Under the pieces are notes generated by a model. The model saw only the letters and a list, made by a program, of their open reading frames with translations. It was not told the origin of the DNA and ran no database searches. A program made the position numbers and the translations under genes. From Copromyces sp. CBS 386.78 (Eukaryota > Ascomycota > Sordariomycetes > Sordariales > Sordariaceae): a stretch of DNA of 64,000 nt. Shown in pieces: positions 22,056 through 33,000 of the stretch. The stretch spans positions 248,001 through 312,000 of the forward strand of contig MU839118.1 in the NCBI GenBank assembly GCA_030685235.1. The letters are read 5' to 3'. How positions within the stretch are numbered: the stretch's first letter is position 1; every line of letters begins with the position of its first letter.

Positions 22056-25000
22056 TTAGATACCGGCGGCATAATGAAGTAAAACTGACACGGCGCTTCT
22101 GTCGTTAGCGTTCCGCACGACGACCATATCCTTGTCCTTCTTCCTCCTGCTCCTGCTGCTGCTCGACTTTTCCTCGTACCTATCCCGCGACGACGCCCGA
22201 GACCTGCTCTCACGGCTAGACTTGCGATGGTGGTGAGCGACAACCAGTGACGTCTGAAGACCCTCGAGCTGGCCGCGAGCTGAGCCCAACTGGGCAGAAA
22301 GACGGTTGTTCTGGTCTCTCAGTTGAGCGGCCTCCTCCATACGACGCTCAATCTCATGGTCCTTGGCATCCAACTCGGCCCTGAGCTCGGCCGTGGTCAC
22401 GTCGGGATCCGAGTTGAGTTCGTCTTGGAGCCGGATAACCTTGTCCTGAAGCTCCCTCACCCGCTTCACAAGCTGCTCCCTGTTTGCCATGATGGCAGGG
22501 AGTTGGTCGGCATCGGCCTGTGCCTTGTTAAGTTTCGCTTCCAGCCTGGACACCTTGTCTTGAAGTTCAGAAACCACTTCACGGACTGCGTCCCTCTCGC
22601 CAGATAAGGCGGGAACCTTGTCCGCATCGCTTTGAAGCGTCGCGACACGAACTTCAAACTCGGCAATCTTGGCCTCCAGCTCAGTGACCTTGGACTCCAG
22701 CTCGACCTTGGTGACGCTGAGGTTGGCAACTTGGTACTCAAGCTCAGCCTTGGCACTTTGCAGAGCTGGAACCTTGTCTGCTTCGGACTGGAGAGCGGCG
22801 TTGAGACCAGAAAGCGTCATCATGTTGCCCTTTGCTGCCTCAAGAGACTCGCGCATTCTCGCCAACTCTTGCTCGGCGTTGAGCTTTTGAGTGGCAATCG
22901 ACACGTTGGCAGTCTGTGCTCCCGCCAGGTCGGTGTTGAGGGTGCTGAGAAGTGCCTGTCCATTCATCCTATCGGCCTCCAAGTCGTCGATCTGCTTTCT
23001 CAGGCCGGCCTTGTCGGATTCGAGACCCTCGATCTGCATGCGGAGGTTGACACCTTCAGCTCTGAGCACGGCAATCTCACCCTCCAACGTGCCGACCTTG
23101 TTACTCAGACCGGCACTGGAGATCTCGAGCTCATCAATACGCGTGGTGAGAGCGGTGGACCTAGCCTCGGCTGTGGTGAGCTTGCTCTCCAGGTCAGCTC
23201 GAGCTGCTTCCACTGCGGCCTTGGCCTCCTCCAGTTCCGCCTTTTCCTTCTCCAGCTCGCCAATTCGCTGTCTAAGCTCCATCTCTGCCTTCTCTGCCGC
23301 CAGGGCAAGCTTCTGCTTGTCCTCTTCGGCAACGTGGTTCTCGTTTTTGAGAGTGGTGACCTCGCTAAGAAGTAATTCCTTGGTGATCCTGAACTCGTTG
23401 AGGCTGGTGTTCAAGTTTTCGATCTCCTTATCCCTCAGATCACGTTGCTCTTCGAGTGCGTTATTCGTGATCCTCATAGTCGAGATTTGCTGCATGAGAC
23501 GAGCCTCATGCTCGGACCGATCTCCCTGCAGGGACTTGACATCTTCCTCAAGACGAGTGACGGTGGCCTTGAGAGTTTTGCTAGTCTCCTCGAGCTCATC
23601 CTTTTCTTTCTGGACTTCGTTGAGCATTGCGCTGGTTGCTGCACAGGTAGTCTTGTACTCGGCGGCAGTTCTGCTTTCGTTGTCGAGCTTGCCTTGCAGC
23701 TCAGCTTGCATCTCAGCCTTTTGCGCACGCGTAGCGTTCAATTCACCACGTGTGGCGTTCAGATGTTGCTCCAGCTCGGCTATCCTGCGGCCTTGCATTT
23801 CGAGGTTGTATTGAAGTTCGCCGATCGTGCGTCTTTCTGCCTCCGCCTCTTCGTAAGCGTCGTCCCTTTCATTTTCTAGTGCCTCGACATCATCTTCCAG
23901 GGCAGCCTGGTTCTCATGAAGTTCCGCCACCTCGGCGGTAGTCTCCTCAAGCTGCTCTCTGAGTTGGCGCAGATTGTCACGCAGATCAATCGCATCGGCC
24001 TCCTTGTCAGTCAGCTGCGACTTCAGGTTGTGGTGGCTAGTGCGCAGCTTCTTGTTCTCCTCCTCCAGGTGGTTCATCTTGCCCAGAAGGTTATCCTCCT
24101 TGTTCTTCTGGTACCAAGCCTTGGCATACTTCTCATCCAAAAGCTTGTCTTGGTTCTCACGCAGACCTCTGGCTTCAGTCTCGAGGGCATCGATCTTGTC
24201 AAGAAGCTGCTGCTCGAATTCCTTTTGCTCGCGCTCCTTGCTGAGCAGCTCGCTTTGGCCGGTACGCAGCTCCCTGGCCTCGATTTCAAGGTTGGCGATC
24301 CTGCGACGAAGGTTTGTCTCCAGAGACTGCTGTTGCCTCAACTCTTCCTGGCTAGAGCTTCGGTGGTGAACCCTAATCTTAACAGATGGCACAGGCTCAC
24401 TGTTTGTTCGGGTCACCACCAGGGAGGTCCGCGGTGAGGGGCCGGGCGATCGTTGCGGCACGCGAAGCTGTGCATTGCGGGATGGAAGGTTTGAGCTAGC
24501 AACGCTGGTGTCATCATCAGAATCGGAACCGGTGGTGCTCCGGGTAAAGCGGACGGTAGATTGGGTTGACTTGTTGGACTTTGAGGAGGATCTGTAGATG
24601 CTTGTTGGTGTCGCATCACTGGCGCAGTCCGAAAGCGAGAGCCTCGAGTCGACTGTAGTGGCCAGAGTGCTGGTGCTGTTGGAGTGCATCGAGGATTCCG
24701 AGACAGACTCGGTTTCGGTATCCTGATCGTGGTAGTCATGAGGTCTGTTGTCAAGGACATAGCGTGGCGCAGAAACAGTGCGCACACCACTAGGAGGAGG
24801 AGGAGGGCCGTAGGGACCATCGTGAGGGCCTTGAGGAGGGGTTGGCACGCGGGAGGGGCGTAAGTTAAGGGTTCCACGACGTTCTTCGGGGAGGTTGATT
24901 ACAGGAATCTTGGCTCTGAGCACCCTGCGTGGGAGGCCGATTGAACCAGTGGTTGCGTGGTGTGGGAGGGGAGGCCGCCCAGGCATTCCAGGGGCCAGAT

Positions 25001-25589
25001 GAATCTGGGTGGGCATTGGAGCTCCCCTTGAAGGGGCTCTTTGAAGAGCCATGTGAGGGTTAGGCGAGGGTATGCGGGAAGCGGGTGATGGCATGCGAGG
25101 AGAGGGTATCCGCGACGGAGAAGGAGAGGGTATCCGAGAAGGCATGGAGAGGCGCTTCTGTTGTAGGCTAGTCGTCATGGGCTGGCCATTCATGACCATG
25201 CCGTTCATCATCATGGGGCCGCCTGAGAGAACAGAGCTACCGACATCAGATCCGCCCGTCTCAGAACTGCTTCCTACTTCGGGGATGTTGGACGAGGCCA
25301 AGGATGAGTCCGAATTTCGTCGAGCACGACCCTGTGTTGGTGGTGGCCGGCCACCCCTTCGGAGGATAGACTTTGGTTGACCGTTTTGAGGAGGGCCTCG
25401 TCTGTTTGTGAGCTGGAGAGGCCAGTTCGAGGTTCTGTTGGTAGGAGTAGCGGTGCTGGCGGTACTAGTAGTGCTTGCGGTGCTGCTGCTGACATTGCTG
25501 AGTCTGTCATCCGAGACAGAGAAGCCCCTCATATGCCCCGGTCCTCCACCTGGCCTAGGTCGCTGTGGGTATGGAGATCGATCTCCCAT
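22056..25589 (-). CDS. Long coiled-coil protein with N-terminal SxIP motifs
   Basis: A single exon encodes 1177 residues from ATG 25589 (MGDRSPYPQRP) to TAA at 22056. The frame continues 36 codons upstream but only from a non-ATG codon. Residues 1-410 are disordered, Ser/Pro/Thr/Gly/Arg-rich. They contain SRIP three times (151-154, 159-162, 171-174) in a Pro/Ser/basic setting, plus SNIP near 100. S/T-x-I-P is the peptide by which microtubule plus-end proteins bind EB1. Residues about 413-1110 form a nearly continuous heptad-patterned coiled coil. It includes three related segments EADKVPAL, DADKVPAL and DADQLPAI. The tail is Ser/Arg- and Lys-rich. No motor, CAP-Gly or membrane domain is visible. 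A cytoskeletal or septum/tip scaffold is inferred from architecture only; the family was not recognised. Confidence 0.85.
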   Translation of the reverse strand: MGDRSPYPQRPRPGGGPGHMRGFSVSDDRLSNVSSSTASTTSTASTATPTNRTSNWPLQLTNRRGPPQNGQPKSILRRGGRPPPTQGRARRNSDSSLASSNIPEVGSSSETGGSDVGSSVLSGGPMMMNGMVMNGQPMTTSLQQKRLSMPSRIPSPSPSRIPSPRMPSPASRIPSPNPHMALQRAPSRGAPMPTQIHLAPGMPGRPPLPHHATTGSIGLPRRVLRAKIPVINLPEERRGTLNLRPSRVPTPPQGPHDGPYGPPPPPSGVRTVSAPRYVLDNRPHDYHDQDTETESVSESSMHSNSTSTLATTVDSRLSLSDCASDATPTSIYRSSSKSNKSTQSTVRFTRSTTGSDSDDDTSVASSNLPSRNAQLRVPQRSPGPSPRTSLVVTRTNSEPVPSVKIRVHHRSSSQEELRQQQSLETNLRRRIANLEIEARELRTGQSELLSKEREQKEFEQQLLDKIDALETEARGLRENQDKLLDEKYAKAWYQKNKEDNLLGKMNHLEEENKKLRTSHHNLKSQLTDKEADAIDLRDNLRQLREQLEETTAEVAELHENQAALEDDVEALENERDDAYEEAEAERRTIGELQYNLEMQGRRIAELEQHLNATRGELNATRAQKAEMQAELQGKLDNESRTAAEYKTTCAATSAMLNEVQKEKDELEETSKTLKATVTRLEEDVKSLQGDRSEHEARLMQQISTMRITNNALEEQRDLRDKEIENLNTSLNEFRITKELLLSEVTTLKNENHVAEEDKQKLALAAEKAEMELRQRIGELEKEKAELEEAKAAVEAARADLESKLTTAEARSTALTTRIDELEISSAGLSNKVGTLEGEIAVLRAEGVNLRMQIEGLESDKAGLRKQIDDLEADRMNGQALLSTLNTDLAGAQTANVSIATQKLNAEQELARMRESLEAAKGNMMTLSGLNAALQSEADKVPALQSAKAELEYQVANLSVTKVELESKVTELEAKIAEFEVRVATLQSDADKVPALSGERDAVREVVSELQDKVSRLEAKLNKAQADADQLPAIMANREQLVKRVRELQDKVIRLQDELNSDPDVTTAELRAELDAKDHEIERRMEEAAQLRDQNNRLSAQLGSARGQLEGLQTSLVVAHHHRKSSRESRSRASSRDRYEEKSSSSRSRRKKDKDMVVVRNANDRSAVSVLLHYAAGI

Positions 25590-25815
25590 TGTGTCTATGA
25601 TGTTGTGATGTTGTGATATGAGGATTCGGTGTTGTGTTTGTGTTTTGTTTGCCTGCGGGTGTTCTGTATGACGGCCGATACTCGCTCGGGTGTGCAACAG
25701 AGTGCAGACGGGGTGTATATGAATATGTTCCGGTTGTCAGGTTCCGAGCTCGAAGCGAGGGTGGTGGTTGTGTGTTATGTATGACTGGGCAGGTCTGGCC
25801 GGGTATTGGTAGGTA

Positions 25816-25818
<3 letters not shown>

Positions 25819-25847
<29 letters not shown>

Positions 25848-25852
25848 TGGGT
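25819..25852 (+). repeat. GT dinucleotide microsatellite
   Basis: An interrupted GT tract about 230 bp upstream of the coiled-coil gene start, probably in its leader or promoter region. Confidence 0.85.
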
Positions 25853-28800
25853 GGGAGTGTATTAAGAGTGTTTGGTTGGTTTGGGTATTAAGAGTGGTTT
25901 GTTTGTGACTGTGCCAAAGAACGAGTGTGTGTTGGTAGAGATTAGGTATTATTACGAAGATAGTACTGACTGAGGAGGAACAAGAGTTCAGGATGGGAAG
26001 GGACCTCGTCGATGGCGGGCTTCAGCTGAATTTGTATACCTAGTTACAAATGGGCATTGCTTGTTGTTGTGTTTCGCCGCCTCTTTGGGTCCTGTCTGTC
26101 TAGCTACCTTAGTCTGTCTAGCCGCTGGGGACCTGGATGGAGGCCGGGAGACCTGAAAATCGGCCAAGGCGCGTTTTGGTAAGTATTCGGTGAGGAGAGC
26201 CAGAGGGTGGTTTCCCTGTCAATCTTGGGGACTTGTGCTGCACGCAAGAGGGAGCAACAGAGAAGTGGAATCGGCGAAGCGGGCCCCGATACGTGTCCCT
26301 GGATCGGCCTGTGGTTAGGGTGCTGGTTCTAGGCTGTTGGACTGCAGCGCAGTGTAGTGTACTTGGTGTCCTGGGCCAAGTGAGGGAGGCCGTGGTAAGG
26401 TTGTTATGAGTGTTGTTCTGTTATTGTTGTCTTTTCTTTTCCTCCTGCGGCTGTCAGCCCGGGCCTGTCGTCTGATGATGGCAATGCCCGGTGAGCGGAC
26501 CGAGGAAGGAATGGAAACAGGACAGTCGACAGAAGTGGAAATTTGCAAGTGGCCCAAAGAAGGAACCGGATTGGATTTCTAGCCAAGGTACGTCTACAAG
26601 TAAACCTGAAGTACAGTACACTAAGGTACGAGGGAAGGTGCAGTGCAGTTGCAGTTGCGTCTGCAGTAGTGGGCAGTAGCAGACAGTAGAGGTCACTCGA
26701 TGCTTTGTACATACGAGTCTGCATTGGAAGGAACGGGGACTGAAGATCATGGTCAGTCTGGGCCGAAGCACGGAAGGCGGGCAGGAGAGCATGGGATGGA
26801 GGGGCACCACCAACAGAACTTGAAGCGTCACAGAGAACCGGGCCAGATGGAGACTGAAAGCATGAAGAGGAGGGGGATCAGCCGAGCTGAGGTGATTGAG
26901 AGAGAATGGTGAGTGTGTGTAACCTTCCGACCTCTTTCGTTGCGTTCTCGCCCAGATGATTTCCGCTCTTGCAGTTTTCGCATTGACTGCACTTCTGTCA
27001 CGATGCTTTCCTCGTTGCAAGTGGAAAAGCAACGGAAATCCGACGACTCGGCCTAATCCGGTTAGCCATCGTTTCGTTCCGCTCCCGAATCGGAAAAGTG
27101 CATGTGCCATGTAACTACTGATTACATATGTCCTTTTTTCTCCTCGCTCAGTTTCTGTTTCTGTCTCGGTTCAACTCAGCTTTCCGCGCAACCGCGTCAC
27201 AGGGAGATTTTTTTTTCCCATCTTGCCTTTCCTCTGTCTTTTTCCGTGCCAGAAATCGAATGGCTGGAATTGGGCATAAAGAGGAAAGCCACGGCGAGAC
27301 ACGGTGACCGAATCGGGTGGCTGTCAGCCCCCCCGGGATGCCCGCTCCGCACACCACGGGTTCTGTTTAGTTTCAGCAATTCTGATACAATTTGTATAGT
27401 CGGGCCTCTTTGTACTCTCTGTAAAGCGCCCCTACGCAATAAGATACACAAGGTTAATTGCCGTGGGGGAGTACAGTTCGTTACCAGCAATATCTGTCGG
27501 ACTCAGGCGGACCGCAAATGTATCACGGGGCCCTTCATCAATCAATCGGCCTCGTCAACGCAGCATCGAGATATTTTGAATTTGCGGTGATGCGTTCGGT
27601 GATTGCTCATTGCTTCCACGAAGTCCAAGACGGAGGAAAGCTAGACTAGGCGGCGGCCCGGGGAAAGGCTAACAACAGGCTCCACTGCGCTAGAAACCAG
27701 CATCTCCCTTGTAACCATTTCTTGTCACTGCACTCGCACCTACCTACCACGAATACTGTCCCACGCAAAATACCACATACCAAGATGCAAACCTACACGC
27801 GACTTCTCTCGCTGATCCCATGTTCTGGTTCAACGCTGATCGGATGGCGAGTTGGGGCGGGGTGTCCGTTTGGCGACAACAAGGCCGGAGGCCGGAGAGA
27901 GAGCAGGTCGAATTAACGGGTCAACAGCAATCAAGAGGGTCGCAGCAATCCAGACCGCAGCTTGCCACTCTGCAATGGACGGACGATGCGAGAGGGATTG
28001 CCAAATCACTGAACAGCTTCAAAAGCAGACAGACAAAGTCAGGGTCTAGGGCTCCAGGCCCCAAAGAGATCTGCCAAAGTCCGCCTCATCCCAAAGCGAA
28101 CAGCCCAACTGAAAATCTCTTTTTTTTTCTGCAGTTGCGGCTTTCCGTGGTACAGCCATGGAAGGATTCTGTAGCTCGTGAGGCATCCACCATCTCACCG
28201 GCCTGATGGCTGGTGCCCGAAGCTTGCAATCGAGTCGGCTTGTCTGGTACTGGATCGTGCACACATCTTGTCCAACCGTGATGGGACTGTGACGGCTTTT
28301 CCATGTCCAGGAAACCGGGAAGAGGGACGTCAGCGGCTCTCTACCTCTTGCAAAAAGCTCTCTGGCTTGTCTGGGTCACTCGACTTGCTCAATGTTGGTC
28401 TCTACCGGGATGTCTGTCTAGCGATTGGTGGGCCCCCATTGGTGGGCGCTAGAGTGGTCCAAGTGGGAAGCAAGCGACGTGTTGGGCAGCAGTTGGGTTT
28501 CAAGCCCCGGTCGGCCGACGTGGTCAACCACCATTTGCATCTGATTGGAACCCTCATCCCTTCAAACCACCACAGCTCTACTGTAACCACCCCCTCCAAC
28601 AGACAACAAGACAGCCTCCTGCCGGCGCAGAGATACCGCCCGCCCTCAGTCTCTCTAAATCCTGCACCCCGCCAGTCGCCCGCATTTTGCCGAGTCTCTA
28701 GCCACGGCGACTGCTGTGACAAATTCTGCTCGAGGTTAATGCTTCACGGCATCAAACCACATGGAAACGGCGAGAATGGCCTCTCGGGTCACAGGAATGT

Positions 28801-29576
28801 CAGGGCTGCATGGCGTCCGGCCCAGTATCTTCTTTGCACAGCAGCAGAAGCAAGCCCAGAACCACCCCCAAATGATCCATCACCTGCTTCAAGTTTGACA
28901 CAATCGACGGCGAAAGGAAAGAGCGATCCGTTTGCACTTCATATTGAACGCGGGGCGCACACTATTGTGCATGTCAATATCACCTTTCTAGTTTTCTTTC
29001 ACCTCCAGAGATCGTCTGGAACGATGGGGGCAGCTTCCAAAACAGCAACAACGCCAGGATAAACAATCAAGCCAACATCCCCGACTTTTCTCTGGCCAGG
29101 AACAGGGACTTAGGTTGGGCTAGACATGCCCATGCCCTTGCCCCTGAAACAGTGAAACCCTGGGGTAAAGGATCCCCGCAACAAACAAGGTCTCCTCAAC
29201 TCCAACAATATCCGCTTGGCCGATCATCACCATCCCGAGACTTGGGTTTCCCGCTATGTCGGTCTACAACAGCCTTCTTACCTTGGTCAATACTTGGGCA
29301 AAAACGTCGCACAACGCGGACTGCAGCGGCACAAGCAGTCATCGTCTTCATCACTGACTCTCTGACCTAAGACCGACTGTGCTACGGTGGGGGGGTTATG
29401 GGGCATGGGGCGCAGTTTGTGTCCTAATCGCTTCTTGGCACACTTGTTCGTTGAGGCCTGATTCTTACCGAATCGATGTGATGCCAAAAACCAAGGTCAG
29501 GGATAGGATAAGGACAAAGAGGATGGGACAAAAAAAACCGCTCACAGCGTGCCGTCCCGTCTCTGGAGGAAGGCAA

Positions 29577-29603
29577 GCGAAAAGGCAAGCGAAAAGGCAA
29601 GGG
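29577..29603 (+). repeat. 12-bp AAGGCAAGCGAA minisatellite
   Basis: Just over two tandem copies of a 12-bp unit in the gene-poor spacer. Confidence 0.8.
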
Positions 29604-30039
29604 TGAGGCCCGGGCAAACCGGGGACTGAGGAGGAGGCTCAGGCTGTTTCAGTTTCAAAAGTCTGGCAATCGAACACTCACTCCGGTCCTTCCCCCCGTC
29701 TGTTTGGTGGCGTGGTAGCCAATCCGATCTCTCATCGACCCCGGTGCCCGTTCGCCGTCTCTCACCACTCAAGCACCGTGGTCCGGTCCCCTTCCATCCC
29801 CGGGCGGTGCCATGTGGGAAAGGGTCGTCAGAGAAGAGTCTGGAATGCTGAACGGCTGCCCAGGCAGAGTCCTAGGGCCCGAACCTTGGGCGCGATCCAG
29901 GTACGTACTATTCCTTCAACCTCACACCGGGTTCCTGGCCTAACGTTGCCAAGACTCGACCCACCACCTGCGCTCTGCGGAACGCCACAGAGGCTTTGAA
30001 GATGCAGTCCACGATATGTTGACACGACTTCACTTGACC

Positions 30040-30055
30040 TTTTTTTTTTTTTTTT
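30040..30055 (+). repeat. Homopolymer run of 16 T
   Basis: The longest homopolymer seen in the window. No gene abuts it. Confidence 0.9.
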
Positions 30056-33000
30056 CATGACGCGCTATCCGCTTGATGTGTAACTCGAGGTGAGGTGTAT
30101 CTGCACTGTTGCTGGCAATGAACTGGGAGACTCTAATCACCAACCCTCAGGAAATGCAGCGCGGCGAGACTTCAGTGCGAAGAGCAATACTTATAGAAAC
30201 CTGAGAATACATGGGCTATTTCGGTGACCAGACCGCACTTCTGTAGGAATCGCCTATTTAGTAAAAGGGCCCCTTGGACGTGGCACGAACCAGCAGTCCA
30301 CTTATAGCCTCATGGTTAGAGGCTTCAGAACGCTCGTGCCAAGACATCTCCAAAATACGAAACAGACGCGGACAGGCGAAACAAGATACTCCGACCAGCA
30401 TCTGTACATATGCTCTGTAGCGCGTTTTGGGGAGCCGTAGTTCGCTGGTTTATCAAGCTTTCCCCCGTCTCCCCGTGCAGCCTGCAGAAGAGCGGTATAA
30501 GATAACAGCACTGGGCCCCACGAACCAGTCGGTAGACTAGTCGTCGACGACCACTGATACTCAACTCCGCTCTCTTGCCAAGTCCACTCATCGTGCCAAT
30601 ACTGTATGTAGTCCACAGTCTCCGTCCGGCTACTTCTCCCTCGAATAATGGATCGTTCTTACGAAAAGAGCATCCACCACATCCGACTTTGGACAACTCT
30701 TGGTCCCTGAACATCAACGGGGTCTCAACATTCTGGAGGCGAACAAGAGATCTGGCCAGACACCGACGGATAAAGAAACCCGCACCTCAGACGACAGACA
30801 GTTGATCACATTCCTCGAGATCAAAGAGATCAATCCATTTCACCAGACCAGATTCGTCGTAAGCCCGGATTGAGTAAACGGTGTTTCTCCAGCCACTAAC
30901 AATGTAAATAGACTCGTTTCAGGAACTTCATCGAACGAATAGCAACCAGGTCAGTCTAAATCCGGGACCCCATCCGTCCATTGAAATCGGTCTATCCCTT
31001 CGTCCATTCATCCAGCATCAGGGAATCCATAATCTCTCAAAAATTCGCCGCATGAACACATGTTCGGACACATGCCTCTTGCCTCTCACCCGTCTGGTCC
31101 GTCTCGTCTCGTCTTGTCTCGACCGCCTGCCCAGACCGACGACTGCACCACCGCATCACCGCAACCGCACGCACGCACGCAGACTGGACACAAACCGGTC
31201 TCCACCAATATATCCGGTTCGCGGTGAAAAGGGCTGTCTGTCGACGTGTATCGATCTCATTGCCGGGTGGGGTTTCATATTGTTCGAAATGCTACCTACC
31301 TAGGCGGACTGTCAGGTACGGACCAGTAAGATGGCGGGGAGAGATCTGTGGTCTGGTCTGTGGCCAGTAATCTGTCGCCGACCACCACCGACTGAGTCAA
31401 ATCTGTCGGATTTATGTTGGTTTGATCTTGATAGGTAAGGTATCCGGTAATGGTGGGTGGTTCAGCGTTTAGGAAACGCAGTGCTGCTGGTCGGTTCTGG
31501 ATATCCGTACGCAGTGTGAGTGTAGTTCACCACGGACCGGCCGGCCCTGTCAACCGGACCTCTTCGCTATTTCACTGTGATCCAGCCCGGACCCCAACCA
31601 TCAAATCGGAGCAAAAGGAAAGCCGAAGGTGGGGATATCCGGTCGGACCAACTCACTTGCTTACCTTATCTGGCTTTCGGATGTCGACTGTTCACTTGTT
31701 GCAAGAACACATCCCGTACGGATGCCGATCGGGAAGAGGAGAAGGCCAGATGCGAGGCCAGACTCCCAGTGCCCGCTTGGCCTTTCGCTGGGACATCCGC
31801 TTTGCCCTCCGCTTTTTCCAAGTGCTACGCCGGTGAACTTGTGAGTTGTCCCTCCGTGATGTGGTATTAAAGTGTCGGTCCGTCGCCGTGGGGGTTCCAC
31901 CGCAGTTCCGCTTCAGTTTGCTCCGGTGACCGGTTCGGATGGACACCGGTGGGCGATTCGTGAAGAAGGAGCCCCCCGAACATGTACGGTATGTGGTGCG
32001 AACTGGGGCAGGATCTCAAAATAGGAAGGCATGATCGAATCGTAGGCCACCCACCGAACCTCATCGGCGTGTCTCCTGCACGGGAGTCGGTAGCACCTGG
32101 CTTCCTTCCATCCTCCACTTGCCACCTCAACGTCAACCGCACCCATTCCCGTCAGTCAAACCACACTCCATCGGATAACCTTCCACTTACACCTCCTTCT
32201 TCCCTACTCCGCCTTGCACTGCATAATCAAATCAGCAATTTTTCCAAAATCCTCAGCCATCGTCATGTCCATGTCGTCCGATAGACAAATGCACGATCAA
32301 TCGATAATCGCTTCCCGCTGTCGGTAACTGCCGCATAATCTCCTCTTTGCGCTTTGCCTCCCGGTCGTTTCAGGAAGTCGTAATTAGGTGCGGTCGTATC
32401 CATCACCAATCCCACTATTAACCACCTTGGCGAACCTTAGGTTGATAGCCCATCCGGCGGTGAACACGGTCCGAGCTAGCTACCTTTTGGAGGACGGTTG
32501 AGTTGCGGAGATGGTAGTGGATAAGGGAGTTGTCGAGTAGTTGCACTGTTGCTGGCTCCTCCCAACCCGTTCCTGCGAGACATCTGTCATTCATCATGTC
32601 TTGTCATGTCATGTGGATGTCAAGTGAAGCATCACCCGACTGCCGGTGACTGCCGGTAGATGGATGATCTAAGTATAGAACTTCTTCTCATGAAGTTTTC
32701 ACCCAGTGTTTATGCGTTTTGTTGTCTTCAGATGACAGGCTGGTAAGCCGTCGATCATGTCGTGATATGTGCGTTTGGTGGGTTTGGTTGCTGTTTGCTG
32801 CATTCACTGAGAGATCGGGATGATGCTGCGAGCAAGGGGCGTTGTTGAAAAGAGTCAACAGCAAGAAAAGAGGTGTTGGCTTCCGACTGAGGCCGGGGTT
32901 GAATGAACAGCTGTCTCGGTTCCTCATCTTGGTCCGATGACTGGTAGCTATTCTCCTACATTCACCATACACCTCGTGTTCGGGCGTGGCGCCTATGTCC

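Noticed and set aside
22632..23814. Long + frames opposite the coiled-coil gene
   Set aside because: Leu/Ser-rich antisense of Glu/Lys/Leu heptads; typical shadow of coiled-coil DNA.
26454..27110. 218-codon frame on - in the gene-poor spacer
   Set aside because: Low-complexity Leu/Ser/His/Pro composition, no motif, several competing frames on both strands and no splice context.
30301..30340. tRNA-like D-arm (GCCTCATGGTTAGAGGC)
   Set aside because: No matching anticodon arm, T-arm or acceptor pairing follows within 90 bases.
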